Source: Staphylococcus kloosii (lineage in GTDB: Bacteria > Bacillota > Bacilli > Staphylococcales > Staphylococcaceae). Taken from it: a DNA stretch of 64,000 bases. Of the stretch, positions 25,490-33,706 are shown in pieces (the stretch's first letter is position 1; every line of letters begins with the position of its first letter). Below the pieces are notes generated by a model, which was given only the letters and a program-made list of their open reading frames with translations, was not told the origin of the DNA and did not search any database. A program made the translations under genes and the position numbers. The stretch lies in contig NZ_CP027846.1 of assembly GCF_003019255.1 (NCBI RefSeq), positions 682,001 through 746,000 on the forward strand, given 5' to 3'.

Positions 25490-26554
25490 TTATACATCTA
25501 ATCCAATAATTTCACTAACGTTATTATAGTTGTGTTGAGCTAAATAGGCAGCCAACTCTTTATTTAATCTTTTCGTTAGTCCTGGGCCTTGTAATACGAG
25601 AGAACTGTATATTTGAACTAAAGATGCACCACTACGTAACATAGTTATGACATCTTCAGTAGTGAAAATACCGCCTGTACCTATAATTAAAAAGTCTCCG
25701 TTAGTTTCTTTATAAGTCCATTTGATAAGTTCTAAATTACGTTTAAATAATGGTTTACCACTTAAGCCACCAGTTTCGTTTTTATGTTGTGACGTCAAAT
25801 TGTCTCTTTTTTGGGTAGTGTTCGCTAATACTATGCCATCAAAGGTCTCAACAATTGACGGTAATATATGTTTTAATTCTGATGTTTCTAGGTCAGAAGT
25901 TAGTTTAATAAAAATTGGAATTTGCAAATGCTGTTGTTCTTTATAATCAGTAATAGCTTGGCACAACATTGTAAATTCATCTTTATCATGAAAGTTTTGT
26001 AAGTTTGCTGTGTTTGGCGAACTAATATTAACAGTGAAATACGTCACATCATTTTTAAACGTATCAATAACTTTAATGTAATCTTGGTATCTCTCTTCAT
26101 AAGGCGTGATTTTATTCACACCTACATTAAGTCCTATAGGTAATGAATAAGCAAAGCGTCTCAAATTACTTAATGCTTTATTCATTCCTAAATTGTTAAA
26201 GCCCATGCGATTTATTAATGCATCGTCTTCGAGTAAACGGTACATACGTGGTTTAGGATTACCATCTTGTGGCTTTGGTGTGATGCCACCAAGTTCTATT
26301 GCACCAAATCCTGCCATTTCTAGAGCTTTTGGTACTTCACAAGATTTATCAAAACCTGCGGCAAGTCCTATTGGGTTAGGGAATGTAATACCTTTAATAT
26401 GTTGTGTTAGTGAGGCATGTTCATAATAAAAGAAACGTTTAATTGTTGATAAAAATAAAGAATGATTTTGTGTTAGTTTTAACACATTAATTGTTTTACC
26501 GTGCGCTTCTTCTGGATCCATTTTAAATAATAAAGGTTTCATTAATTTATACAT
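25490..26554 (-). CDS. pyrD: Dihydroorotate dehydrogenase, quinone-dependent (class 2)
   Basis: A 354-residue flavoenzyme that oxidises dihydroorotate to orotate in pyrimidine synthesis, passing electrons to menaquinone. Class 2 is shown by the N-terminal amphipathic extension (MYKLMKPLLFKMDPEEAHG) for membrane contact and by the Ser nucleophile in NISSPNTANLQ; class 1 enzymes have Cys there. FMN-binding GTGGIFTTEDV is near the C-terminus. It is apart from other pyr genes. GGAGCG precedes the ATG. Confidence 0.92.
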   Translation of the reverse strand: MYKLMKPLLFKMDPEEAHGKTINVLKLTQNHSLFLSTIKRFFYYEHASLTQHIKGITFPNPIGLAAGFDKSCEVPKALEMAGFGAIELGGITPKPQDGNPKPRMYRLLEDDALINRMGFNNLGMNKALSNLRRFAYSLPIGLNVGVNKITPYEERYQDYIKVIDTFKNDVTYFTVNISSPNTANLQNFHDKDEFTMLCQAITDYKEQQHLQIPIFIKLTSDLETSELKHILPSIVETFDGIVLANTTQKRDNLTSQHKNETGGLSGKPLFKRNLELIKWTYKETNGDFLIIGTGGIFTTEDVITMLRSGASLVQIYSSLVLQGPGLTKRLNKELAAYLAQHNYNNVSEIIGLDV

Positions 26555-26757
26555 TGATTACGCTCCAATAATTTGATTTTGAAATTACACTTTAGCTTTA
26601 ATAATTATCTTTATTCTATAATAAAATGGAAGGTAAAATAAAGTTACTATAAGAAAATAGTGAATTTATCTTGTAAATGAAGTTGTCGCAATTAGATTAA
26701 CAAGTGGGAAAACAGGTAATATTATAATTATATGACTTGAAAGAAAGTAGGGATGTT

Positions 26758-27612
26758 ATGAATAAATCATGGCAAGAACAACTACCATTAAATAATATAA
26801 AAAATATTTCTCCGGTTAGTGGAGGAGATGTTAATGACGCATATATAGTTGAGACAGATAAAGAAACTTATTTTTTACTTGTACAAAAAAATAGAGATGC
26901 AGATTTTTATGGCGCAGAGATAGCCGGTTTGAAAAAATTTGAAGAAGCGGGTATCAAAGCACCTATAGTAGAAGGGAATGGTCAAATAGATAATGATGCC
27001 TATTTGTTATTAAGCTATTTACAAGAAGGTGGTCGTGGAGATCAACGAGATTTAGCAAAATTGGTTGCTAAAATGCATAGTCAACAACAACCTGATGGTA
27101 AATTTGGATTTGAAATGCCCCATGAAGGTGGCGATATTTCGTTTGATAATAGCTGGTGCGACACATGGCAAGAACTATTCGTTGAAAGACGTTTAGAGCC
27201 GTTGAAAGAGTCACTCGTGGACAAGGGTTTATGGATAGAAGATGACGTAAATACCTTTAATCAAGTGAAAGACGTCATCAATAAAGCTTTAAAAGAGCAT
27301 AATAGTAAGCCTTCATTATTGCACGGAGATATGTGGGGAGGTAACCATATGTTTTTAACTAATGGAGAACCTGCTTTATTTGATCCAGCACCACTATATG
27401 GTGATAGAGAATTTGATATGGGTATTACTACTGTGTTTGGCGGTTTTAATCAAGCATTTTATGATGAATATAATAAACAATTTCCATTAGCTAAAGGTGC
27501 AGATTTCCGAATGGAATTTTATAAGTTATATATTTTAATGATTCACTTATTAAAATTTGGTGGTATGTATGCTACGAGCGTTGATCGTTCGATGGCCAAA
27601 ATATTAAATTAG
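26758..27612 (+). CDS. Fructosamine kinase-family protein
   Basis: A 284-residue aminoglycoside-phosphotransferase-fold kinase. The catalytic loop HGDMWGGNH and the metal motif FDPAPLYGDREFDM (around residues 196-225) match bacterial fructosamine-3-kinase relatives, which phosphorylate ribulosamines or fructosamines on glycated proteins and start deglycation. ATG 26758 is preferred since AGTAGGGA precedes it; the longer frame begins at a TTG without a site. It stands alone with a strong terminator after it. Confidence 0.85.
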   Translation: MNKSWQEQLPLNNIKNISPVSGGDVNDAYIVETDKETYFLLVQKNRDADFYGAEIAGLKKFEEAGIKAPIVEGNGQIDNDAYLLLSYLQEGGRGDQRDLAKLVAKMHSQQQPDGKFGFEMPHEGGDISFDNSWCDTWQELFVERRLEPLKESLVDKGLWIEDDVNTFNQVKDVINKALKEHNSKPSLLHGDMWGGNHMFLTNGEPALFDPAPLYGDREFDMGITTVFGGFNQAFYDEYNKQFPLAKGADFRMEFYKLYILMIHLLKFGGMYATSVDRSMAKILN

Positions 27613-27620
27613 TATTGTTT

Positions 27621-27660
27621 AAGGTTGAGGTATCAGATGATATCTCAACCTTAATTTTAT
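27621..27660 (+). terminator. Terminator after the fructosamine kinase gene
   Basis: AAGGTTGAG and CTCAACCTT, with inner TAT-ATA pairing, followed by AATTTTA. Confidence 0.8.
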
Positions 27661-27748
27661 ATAAACGAACATATAGGCGTAAAAATTGCAAAATTCATAA
27701 GTTAGTAGAATGATTATCTATGGAGTAATAAATATGAGGAGGTATTTT

Positions 27749-29251
27749 ATGGATAGTAAAAGACTAAAAGAGACTTTGTTAAATAATTACAATGAACGTA
27801 TTAAATCAGCCGAAGAAGATAATTTTGATATTAATAAAGAATTAGAAAATGTTTTAAATGGGATTGGCTATTCGACAAAAGACACTGGTGGCAAAGTTGA
27901 ATTTTACGGTAAAGATCCTATACAACCGAGTACTTTGAAAATCGCTTCGCTAGCTGGAATTGGCTTGGCAGCTAAATCGGTAGCTATTGCATCTTTATGG
28001 AAGCAAAGAACAGGTGTTGGCCAAGATATTCAAGTAGATATAAGAAAAGCATTAAAAAGACTTTCGCCATTTTATGAAAAAAAGTGGGAAACAGTGAATG
28101 GTTTTGCGGCAAAAGCACAAATTTTTCCTAATAATCCTACACGTTTTGATTTCTACCAAACCAAAGATGGACGCTGGGTTATGCCGTTAAATCCTTATCC
28201 TAGTGCACAAAGACATACTTTAGAATTATTAAATGCACTGCCAAACAAAAAGTCTATTACGCATGCTATTAGACAATGGCATTCACATGATTTAGAAGAA
28301 AAAGCGGCTGAAAAAGGTGTTGTTATGCCTGTCGTACGCTCCGTTCCAGAATTTTTGAATGAAGAGCAATTTGAATATATAGCTCAAAATCCATTAGTGA
28401 CAATTGAAAAAATTGGAGAATCCGAGCCGGAACCTTTTACTAGTAATCCTACCCAACCTTTAGACGGTATACGTGCGCTTGGAATGGGGCATGTTATTGC
28501 AGGTGCTGGACTGGGGCGTGGCTTAGCATTACATGGAGCCGATGTATTAAATGTGTGGCGCCCTTCTGAATTTGAAGAGGAATCATTACTTCTAACTTCT
28601 CATATTGGGATGCGTTCAACTTATTTAGATATTGATAACCAACGTGCACATCGCCAAAAATTTGACGAATTATTGCAAGATGCCGATATTTTCTTTTTAA
28701 ATAAACGTAGCGGATTTATGACTGAAAAACACTTAACACCACACGAATTAGCGGAACAAAGACCTGGTATTATTCATTGTTCAGTAAGTTGTTATGGTGA
28801 GGCAGGACCATGGTCAGACAGAAATGGTTTTGATCAAACTGCGGGATGTGTGACAGGCGTCATGGATTTAGAAGGCACACCTGATAAACCCCAATTACCA
28901 CCTATCGTTGTCGTCAATGACTATGTTATTTCTTGGTTAATGGAAACGGCTGCCATTAAAGCACTTGAAAGAAGAGCCCAAGAAGGTGGTAGTTATAAAA
29001 TTCAAGTGAATCTAAGTCGTATATCATTATATCTTTTATCTTTAGGTATTTTTGATAAAAACTATGTAAATAGTACTTATAACTCTAGCGATGAACATAC
29101 TATTGTAAGTCCAGAACAATTTGAAGACGATACGCCATTAGGTCATTATGTTGGCGTTACCGATCAAGTGAAAATGACTGAAACACCTGGAGAATATAAA
29201 TATACTTTAACGCCAAGAGGTGCAAGTCAACCTGAATGGTTACCATTTTAA
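27749..29251 (+). CDS. CaiB/BaiF family (family III) CoA-transferase
   Basis: A 500-residue protein. Its N-terminal part (about 50-220) looks like a partial CoA-transferase half, and the C-terminal part carries the family III core: PLDGIRALGMGHVIAGAGLGR, the GADVLNVWRP strand, and ADIFFLNKRSGF, then HCSVSCYGEAGPWSDRNGFD. The enzymes move CoA between carboxylic acids. There are no neighbouring acyl-CoA ligase, racemase or carnitine genes, so the substrate is open. ATG 27749 follows GAGGAGGTATTTT; the longer frame has no such site. Confidence 0.8.
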   Translation: MDSKRLKETLLNNYNERIKSAEEDNFDINKELENVLNGIGYSTKDTGGKVEFYGKDPIQPSTLKIASLAGIGLAAKSVAIASLWKQRTGVGQDIQVDIRKALKRLSPFYEKKWETVNGFAAKAQIFPNNPTRFDFYQTKDGRWVMPLNPYPSAQRHTLELLNALPNKKSITHAIRQWHSHDLEEKAAEKGVVMPVVRSVPEFLNEEQFEYIAQNPLVTIEKIGESEPEPFTSNPTQPLDGIRALGMGHVIAGAGLGRGLALHGADVLNVWRPSEFEEESLLLTSHIGMRSTYLDIDNQRAHRQKFDELLQDADIFFLNKRSGFMTEKHLTPHELAEQRPGIIHCSVSCYGEAGPWSDRNGFDQTAGCVTGVMDLEGTPDKPQLPPIVVVNDYVISWLMETAAIKALERRAQEGGSYKIQVNLSRISLYLLSLGIFDKNYVNSTYNSSDEHTIVSPEQFEDDTPLGHYVGVTDQVKMTETPGEYKYTLTPRGASQPEWLPF

Positions 29252-29301
29252 GCCTAGGTAATTAACCAAGGCGTAAATTTGGGAGTTAAGTATTATAATA
29301 G

Positions 29302-29337
29302 GGCCCGTACTTGGAGTAATAGTACGGACCATTTTTA
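29302..29337 (+). terminator. Terminator after the CoA-transferase gene
   Basis: GG.CCGTACT and AGTACGG.CC pair with an 8-base loop, followed by ATTTTTA. Confidence 0.78.
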
Positions 29338-29412
29338 TAACATTTTAGGCAGATCATAATAATAAATATTAGTAGTTCTACGTAAATTGTTAAGTCTAAT
29401 TCTATAGAAAGT

Positions 29413-29446
29413 AATTGTTTTTTGAAATTAATTTTAAAAAACAATT
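29413..29446. promoter_or_regulatory. 34-bp near-perfect palindrome upstream of the glutamyl endopeptidase gene
   Basis: AATTGTTTTTTGAAATT reads into AATTTTAAAAAACAATT with 16 of 17 positions paired and no spacer. It lies 60 bp before the protease start, just ahead of TTGATT (29445-29450), a possible -35. An operator for an AT-preferring regulator (Sar/Rot type) is plausible but unproven. Confidence 0.5.
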
Positions 29447-29504
29447 GATTATTTTCCGTATAAAATATAAATTAAATGTTAAGAAAAGGTAGGAGGTTTT
29501 TATT

Positions 29505-30257
29505 ATGTCAAAAAAAGTCATAACAAGTTTGGCGACGGTATTAGCAATTACTTCCATAATTAATGTCAGTCATCATAATATTAAAGCTGCGACTAATAAT
29601 GATACACAAAATACACAACAATCGGAGCAAACAAGTTTTAGGGTTATATTACCGAATGACGATAGACATCAAATATCTAACACTACGAGCGGTCATTATC
29701 AATCTTTAGGATTTGTTGATATGGGTAAAAATATTGCAACAGGAGTAGTAATTGGAAAAAATACTATTTTGACAAACAAACACGTAACCGATTTGTCTGA
29801 CGGCAAAATGAAATTTGCGCCATCAGCATCCGATGAGTCTACATATCCATATGGTGAATTTGAAGAAAAAAGCAGTGAACAATACGACGGCGATGCTGAT
29901 TTAGCAGTCGTTCATTTTAAAACTAATGATAAAGGGCAACATTTAGGTGATGTGGTTGATCCGGTGACTATCGGTGATCCAACACAAGGCCAAAAAGGAG
30001 ATAATATTACAGTAACTGGCTACCCAGGAGATAAACCCATGGCGACAATGTGGGAAAGTAAAGGTAGAATTTTATCAAATAGTGCTTCAAGTATGACTTA
30101 TGACGCAAGCACATATGGAGGCAATTCTGGCTCTGGCGTATTTAATGAAAACAATGAATTGATTGCATTACATTATGGTGGCGTTGAAAATGAAAGTAAT
30201 AATGCTATACCTTTAACTGGAGATGTCCTAAAATTCATTAATGATAATAATAGTTAA
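29505..30257 (+). CDS. sspA: V8-type glutamyl endopeptidase (S1B family)
   Basis: A 250-residue secreted serine protease. A signal peptide (about 1-29) and a short propeptide precede VILPNDDRHQI (from V47), which matches the mature N-terminus of V8 protease, so cleavage at R46-V47 would activate it. The triad is H93 (TNKHV), D132 (ADLAVV) and S208 (GGNSGSG). The S1 pocket region IALHYGGV fits Glu specificity. The residue two after the Ser is Gly where V8 and Esp have Pro, from memory. The acidic repeat tail of S. aureus SspA is absent, as in Esp. No sspB/sspC follow. AGGAGG precedes the ATG. Confidence 0.87.
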   Translation: MSKKVITSLATVLAITSIINVSHHNIKAATNNDTQNTQQSEQTSFRVILPNDDRHQISNTTSGHYQSLGFVDMGKNIATGVVIGKNTILTNKHVTDLSDGKMKFAPSASDESTYPYGEFEEKSSEQYDGDADLAVVHFKTNDKGQHLGDVVDPVTIGDPTQGQKGDNITVTGYPGDKPMATMWESKGRILSNSASSMTYDASTYGGNSGSGVFNENNELIALHYGGVENESNNAIPLTGDVLKFINDNNS

Positions 30258-30275
30258 CTGAAGATAATTATTTAC

Positions 30276-30322
30276 AATCACAATATCCTTGTTAAATAAA
30301 ACAAGCGCATATTGTGATTTGT
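30276..30322 (+). terminator. Terminator after the protease gene
   Basis: AATCACAATAT and ATATTGTGATT enclose an inner stem CTTGTT-AACAAG; TGTTATATT follows. Confidence 0.65.
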
Positions 30323-30469
30323 TATATTAGATAGAAAATAAGTTTAATTCGCCCATCATTAAAAATAAAAACAGTTTCTTCTATATAATATGTATATCGT
30401 TCGCATTTAATATAGTAGAAAAGTATACTTAATAATCCAATCTTATTTATATAAGGAATGATTAATTAA

Positions 30470-31054
30470 GTGAAAAGTATAATAAAAGTGTGTGTTTGGA
30501 TTTTAATTGTAGTAGTGCCAATCATTATATTCACTTTTAATATTGGGAATGTTAAGCATCATTTATATGATACATTTCACAATAATGTCAGTATAAATAA
30601 AAAATCATCTGAATTTAATGACTTTATTTCTCGACAACGAAGTAGAGAAACTGAATCTTTTGGTGAATATAAAAACAAGCAACTTAGTAGTGAAGGTAAA
30701 CATTATGGCATTGATTATGGTGTGCCAGAAGATACTAAAGTAAAAGCTGTGACGCATGGAACGGTTACACGAACTTTTGATAATGAGTTTGGAGGCAAAG
30801 TATTACAAATTGCAGAGGCAAATGGTCAATATCATCAATGGTACATGCACCTTAATAAATACAAGGTCAAAGTTGGAGACACAGTTAAACCAGGAGATGT
30901 TATTGCATTATCTGGTAACACAGGTAAACAAACTACAGGGCCTCACGTTCATTTTCAAAGAATGAAAAATGGGGTGGGCAATAAGTATGCTGAAGATCCT
31001 AAACCATTTATAGATAAACTCCCCGATAAAGAACGTAGCATTTACGAATTGTGA
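30470..31054 (+). CDS. Membrane-anchored M23 metallopeptidase
   Basis: A 194-residue protein with one N-terminal membrane helix (about 4-24) and an extracellular lysostaphin-type M23 domain (about 70-180). Zinc ligands and catalytic residues are complete: H78 and D82 (HYGIDYG), H127 (WYMHL), and H159 and H161 (GPHVHF). It should cut peptide cross-bridges in peptidoglycan or related peptides. Start is GTG 30470, with AAGGA 11 bases before it, a loose fit. It lacks LysM or SH3b wall-binding domains, so the membrane helix alone positions it. Confidence 0.85.
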   Translation: MKSIIKVCVWILIVVVPIIIFTFNIGNVKHHLYDTFHNNVSINKKSSEFNDFISRQRSRETESFGEYKNKQLSSEGKHYGIDYGVPEDTKVKAVTHGTVTRTFDNEFGGKVLQIAEANGQYHQWYMHLNKYKVKVGDTVKPGDVIALSGNTGKQTTGPHVHFQRMKNGVGNKYAEDPKPFIDKLPDKERSIYEL

Positions 31055-31123
31055 TAGCACTTATCTTTAGTTATTGAGATAAAGGGTAAATATATTAGAA
31101 CAGTAGCTAAGGGGGCTTCGTGT

Positions 31124-31549
31124 ATGTCTGATATAAAAAATGTGCATCCACCAGAACAATTTAAATATAAAAATAGTGCAGTTAGAATCAAAAATTACTT
31201 TCAATTTACATGTGATAATCGAATATACTTTTCGAAAGTGAAGTATATTGATTTGACGAATCATCTTTATAAATTTGATGTTGAAATTTTATCGCCAATT
31301 GATGAATTAGGTTTGGCATTAGACTTTAATGAAGTTAATAAAATTTATAACGAACACATCGCGCCTTATTTAGATAAGCAATTAGTTAACGAAACGTTAC
31401 CGACGATGAACACGACTGCTGAAAATATAGCTTTATGGATTTGGGATCAATTTGCTAGAGCTTTACCTAAAGGGAATAAATTAGAAAAATTAACATTTTT
31501 TGAAAATGAAACACAAGGACTAGTTCTTACAGCAGACGACATGGAGTAA
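31124..31549 (+). CDS. Degenerate 6-pyruvoyl-tetrahydropterin synthase/QueD-family protein
   Basis: A 141-residue T-fold protein recognisable by ALDFNEV (about 65-71), LDKQLVNE, NTTAENIALWIW (96-107) and the pterin-anchoring Glu in FFENETQG. The three zinc His of QueD are not kept: FxxAH appears as FQFTC (C30) and LHGHNY as LTNHLY (T45, H47), and the catalytic Cys is not visible. It is therefore probably not a working QueD. GGGGG precedes the ATG weakly. It is a single gene with its own terminator, away from queuosine genes. Could be a pterin-binding or structural relative. Confidence 0.7.
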   Translation: MSDIKNVHPPEQFKYKNSAVRIKNYFQFTCDNRIYFSKVKYIDLTNHLYKFDVEILSPIDELGLALDFNEVNKIYNEHIAPYLDKQLVNETLPTMNTTAENIALWIWDQFARALPKGNKLEKLTFFENETQGLVLTADDME

Positions 31550-31558
31550 TATAAACTT

Positions 31559-31607
31559 TAGCCTATTACAAAATGAGCAACACTTTTTTTGTAATAGGCT
31601 AATATTT
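31559..31607 (+). terminator. Terminator after the PTPS-like gene
   Basis: TAGCCTATTACAAAA pairs with TTTTGTAATAGGCTA, followed by ATATTT; a long stable stem though the T-run is weak. Confidence 0.65.
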
Positions 31608-31703
31608 GGTGCTAATTTTGTATAAAAATTTTAATAACTATTTTTTTTATAAAAGATACGTGGTATATTATATCTTATATTTTACCATGGAGGTAGATTT
31701 TAT

Positions 31704-32747
31704 ATGGAAAAAGTCAGTCCTAAACAGTTTTTATACAACGTTTTATCGGGAGTAGCAATTGCGATTGTAGCAGGTCTTGTACCTAACGCAATTTTAGGTG
31801 AATTATTGAAATTTTTAGCAAGTAAAAATGCAATTTTTCAAACACCATTGCAAATCGTACTTGCCATTCAATTTACTGTACCATTATTAGTAGGAACTTT
31901 AATTGCCATGCGCTTTAAACTACAACCACTAGCCACAGCTGTCGTAGCAAGTTCTGCTTTTGTAGGTAGTGGTGTTGCACAATTTAAAAATGGAGCAGTT
32001 GTGTTAGTTGGTGTAGGTGATTTAATTAATACAATGATTACAGCGGCCATAGCAGTATTGTTTATTTTAGTAATTGGTGAGCGTTTCGGCAGCCTTGGAT
32101 TAATATTTTTACCAACGATAGTCGGTGTTTCAGCAAGTCTAATAGGTGTCACAATACTACCTTACATAAAATTAATTACTACAGGCATAGGTAATCTTGT
32201 TAATACATTTACTGAATTACAACCTATATTAATGTCTATTTTAATAGCTATTGTCTTTAGTTTTCTTATTATATCTCCTATTTCAACAGTAGCGACTTCA
32301 TTAGCTATAGGTATAACTGGCTTGGCGGCAGGTTCTGCATCAATAGGTATTGTGGCTTGTGAAGCGGCACTTGTAGCCGGCACGATTAAAATAAATAGGG
32401 CAGGCGTACCATTAACGATATTTTTAGGTGGCGTAAAAATGATGATACCTAATATGGTTCGTCATCCTATGATATTACTACCAATATTTACTACGGCGAT
32501 TATTTCGGGTTTCGTAGGAGGTTTATTAGAAATTAGTGGTACGAAGGAATCGGCTGGGTTCGGCATAATAGGAATGATAGGTCCAATTAGTGCTTTTAAA
32601 TTAATGGATGCAGATCCATTGATGCGTTTATTAGTAGTGTTTATAGCATTTTTTGTCGTGCCGTTTATTGTCGGTTTCGCGGTCAATGCTATCTATATGA
32701 AGGTCTTTAAATTATATGATAGAGAAATATTTAAATTTTTAGCGTAA
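31704..32747 (+). CDS. PTS EIIC-like membrane protein (PTS_EIIC_2 family)
   Basis: A 347-residue membrane protein with about nine helices, rich in Gly and Ala, with the family segments KINRAGVPLTIFLGGVKMMIPNMVRHP and SGTKESAGFGIIGMIGPI. It resembles stand-alone sugar PTS IIC proteins found in staphylococci without their own IIA and IIB partners. Transport substrate is unknown. CATGGAGGTAG precedes the ATG. It is followed by a convergent gene, with a hairpin between them. Confidence 0.75.
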   Translation: MEKVSPKQFLYNVLSGVAIAIVAGLVPNAILGELLKFLASKNAIFQTPLQIVLAIQFTVPLLVGTLIAMRFKLQPLATAVVASSAFVGSGVAQFKNGAVVLVGVGDLINTMITAAIAVLFILVIGERFGSLGLIFLPTIVGVSASLIGVTILPYIKLITTGIGNLVNTFTELQPILMSILIAIVFSFLIISPISTVATSLAIGITGLAAGSASIGIVACEAALVAGTIKINRAGVPLTIFLGGVKMMIPNMVRHPMILLPIFTTAIISGFVGGLLEISGTKESAGFGIIGMIGPISAFKLMDADPLMRLLVVFIAFFVVPFIVGFAVNAIYMKVFKLYDREIFKFLA

Positions 32748-32775
32748 TCTTTGCGAATAATTCAAATAATATAGA

Positions 32776-32812
32776 ATAAAAAGGACGTGCTCTATTAAGT
32801 TAGAGTACGTCC
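32776..32812 (-). terminator. Terminator between convergent genes
   Basis: GGACGT.CTCT pairs with AGAG.ACGTCC; on the minus strand TTTTT follows, ending the 96-residue gene's transcript. It may also act on the plus strand. Confidence 0.7.
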
Positions 32813-32847
32813 ATCTCTTTAGCCAAAGTTAATTAATACTTTTAAAG

Positions 32848-33138
32848 TTACTTCATGCGTTCTAACATGACTAATTTTAGTGGTTTAATTAAATGATAGC
32901 TAGTATTTTTAGTGTTATCTTTTACTAATTCTTCTAACAAATCAATAAGTTCGATATCACTTTTATGACTATACCAATCATACAGTTGGTCGTCAGATAG
33001 TTGACTCAATTTGTACTTTTCAATGTCATAATAGCGATCGGCACCAAGTCCACCTTCATCAATCATTGTAGAAATTCGTGGAGACCGTGTTTCGTAAAGT
33101 TTGTCGATTCTTAAACGTGTATCATCATAAGTAGTCAT
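32848..33138 (-). CDS. Conserved hypothetical protein, 96 residues
   Basis: Not recognised. A soluble, acidic, Tyr-rich protein with predicted helices, no signal peptide and no Cys (MTTYDDTRLRIDKLYETR at the start). AAAGGAGGATTTTG precedes the ATG at good spacing, and a terminator follows, so expression is credible. The long upstream gap contains a perfect palindrome (33361-33378), 220 bp before its start. Confidence 0.65.
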   Translation of the reverse strand: MTTYDDTRLRIDKLYETRSPRISTMIDEGGLGADRYYDIEKYKLSQLSDDQLYDWYSHKSDIELIDLLEELVKDNTKNTSYHLIKPLKLVMLERMK

Positions 33139-33706
33139 AACAAAATCCTCCTTTCAAATGGTAACGTGGAGTCATTTCCAACTTGCTTAAATGCTGAATA
33201 CTGTTCGTTAATATATGCTACAAACTATTATCTTCACTTATAGTGTATTATTACAAAACGGTTTACACAATATCTTTGCTCAAGTAATTCTATTTTTAAG
33301 TTTTTACTGTGGAATTCGACTGATTTATATTAAGGAACTTAATTTCAATGCAAATTTTTATATTACAACAATGTAATAAAAGTATGTCATGTAATTTTTC
33401 TGATAATAACAACAATTCTATTGAATACTGTTATAGAAGTCTATAAATAGGTAAAAAGCCTACTATTATGTTGATTTTAATTTAGCGACTAATGTTACAG
33501 AACGTTACAGAAACGGATTATTGTCATATAATTTACATGTTTTGTAAATGTTTTGTTATTAGTGTGTAATACAAATGAATATTTTTTGTGGTATATTATG
33601 TCTTGTCGAAAAAGCAATACATTATTTTTTTAAGTTAGCACATACGAAATTTATGAAATAAAAATATAGTTTTACCAAACAAAAATAACTGGAGGATTTT
33701 TTAATT
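33139..33706. other. Long intergenic region upstream of the IsaA-like transglycosylase
   Basis: 568 bp without a gene. It holds a perfect TATTACA-ACAA-TGTAATA palindrome (33361-33378), a tandem GTTACAGAA(C/A) pair near 33495-33513, a WalR-type box (33543-33559) and a -10-like TATTAT (33594-33599). The unusually long leader and upstream region suggest complex control of the highly biased gene that follows. Confidence 0.6.
33543..33559 (+). promoter_or_regulatory. WalR (YycF) binding box
   Basis: TGTAAA-TGTTT-TGTTAT matches the WalR direct repeat TGTWAH-N5-TGTWAH exactly. It lies 34 bp upstream of TATTAT (33594-33599), a promoter without a good -35, as expected for an activated wall-hydrolase gene. 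Confidence 0.75.

Noticed and set aside
30756..30965. 69-codon frame inside the M23 peptidase gene
   Set aside because: Out-of-frame shadow within the complete zinc-site region of the peptidase.
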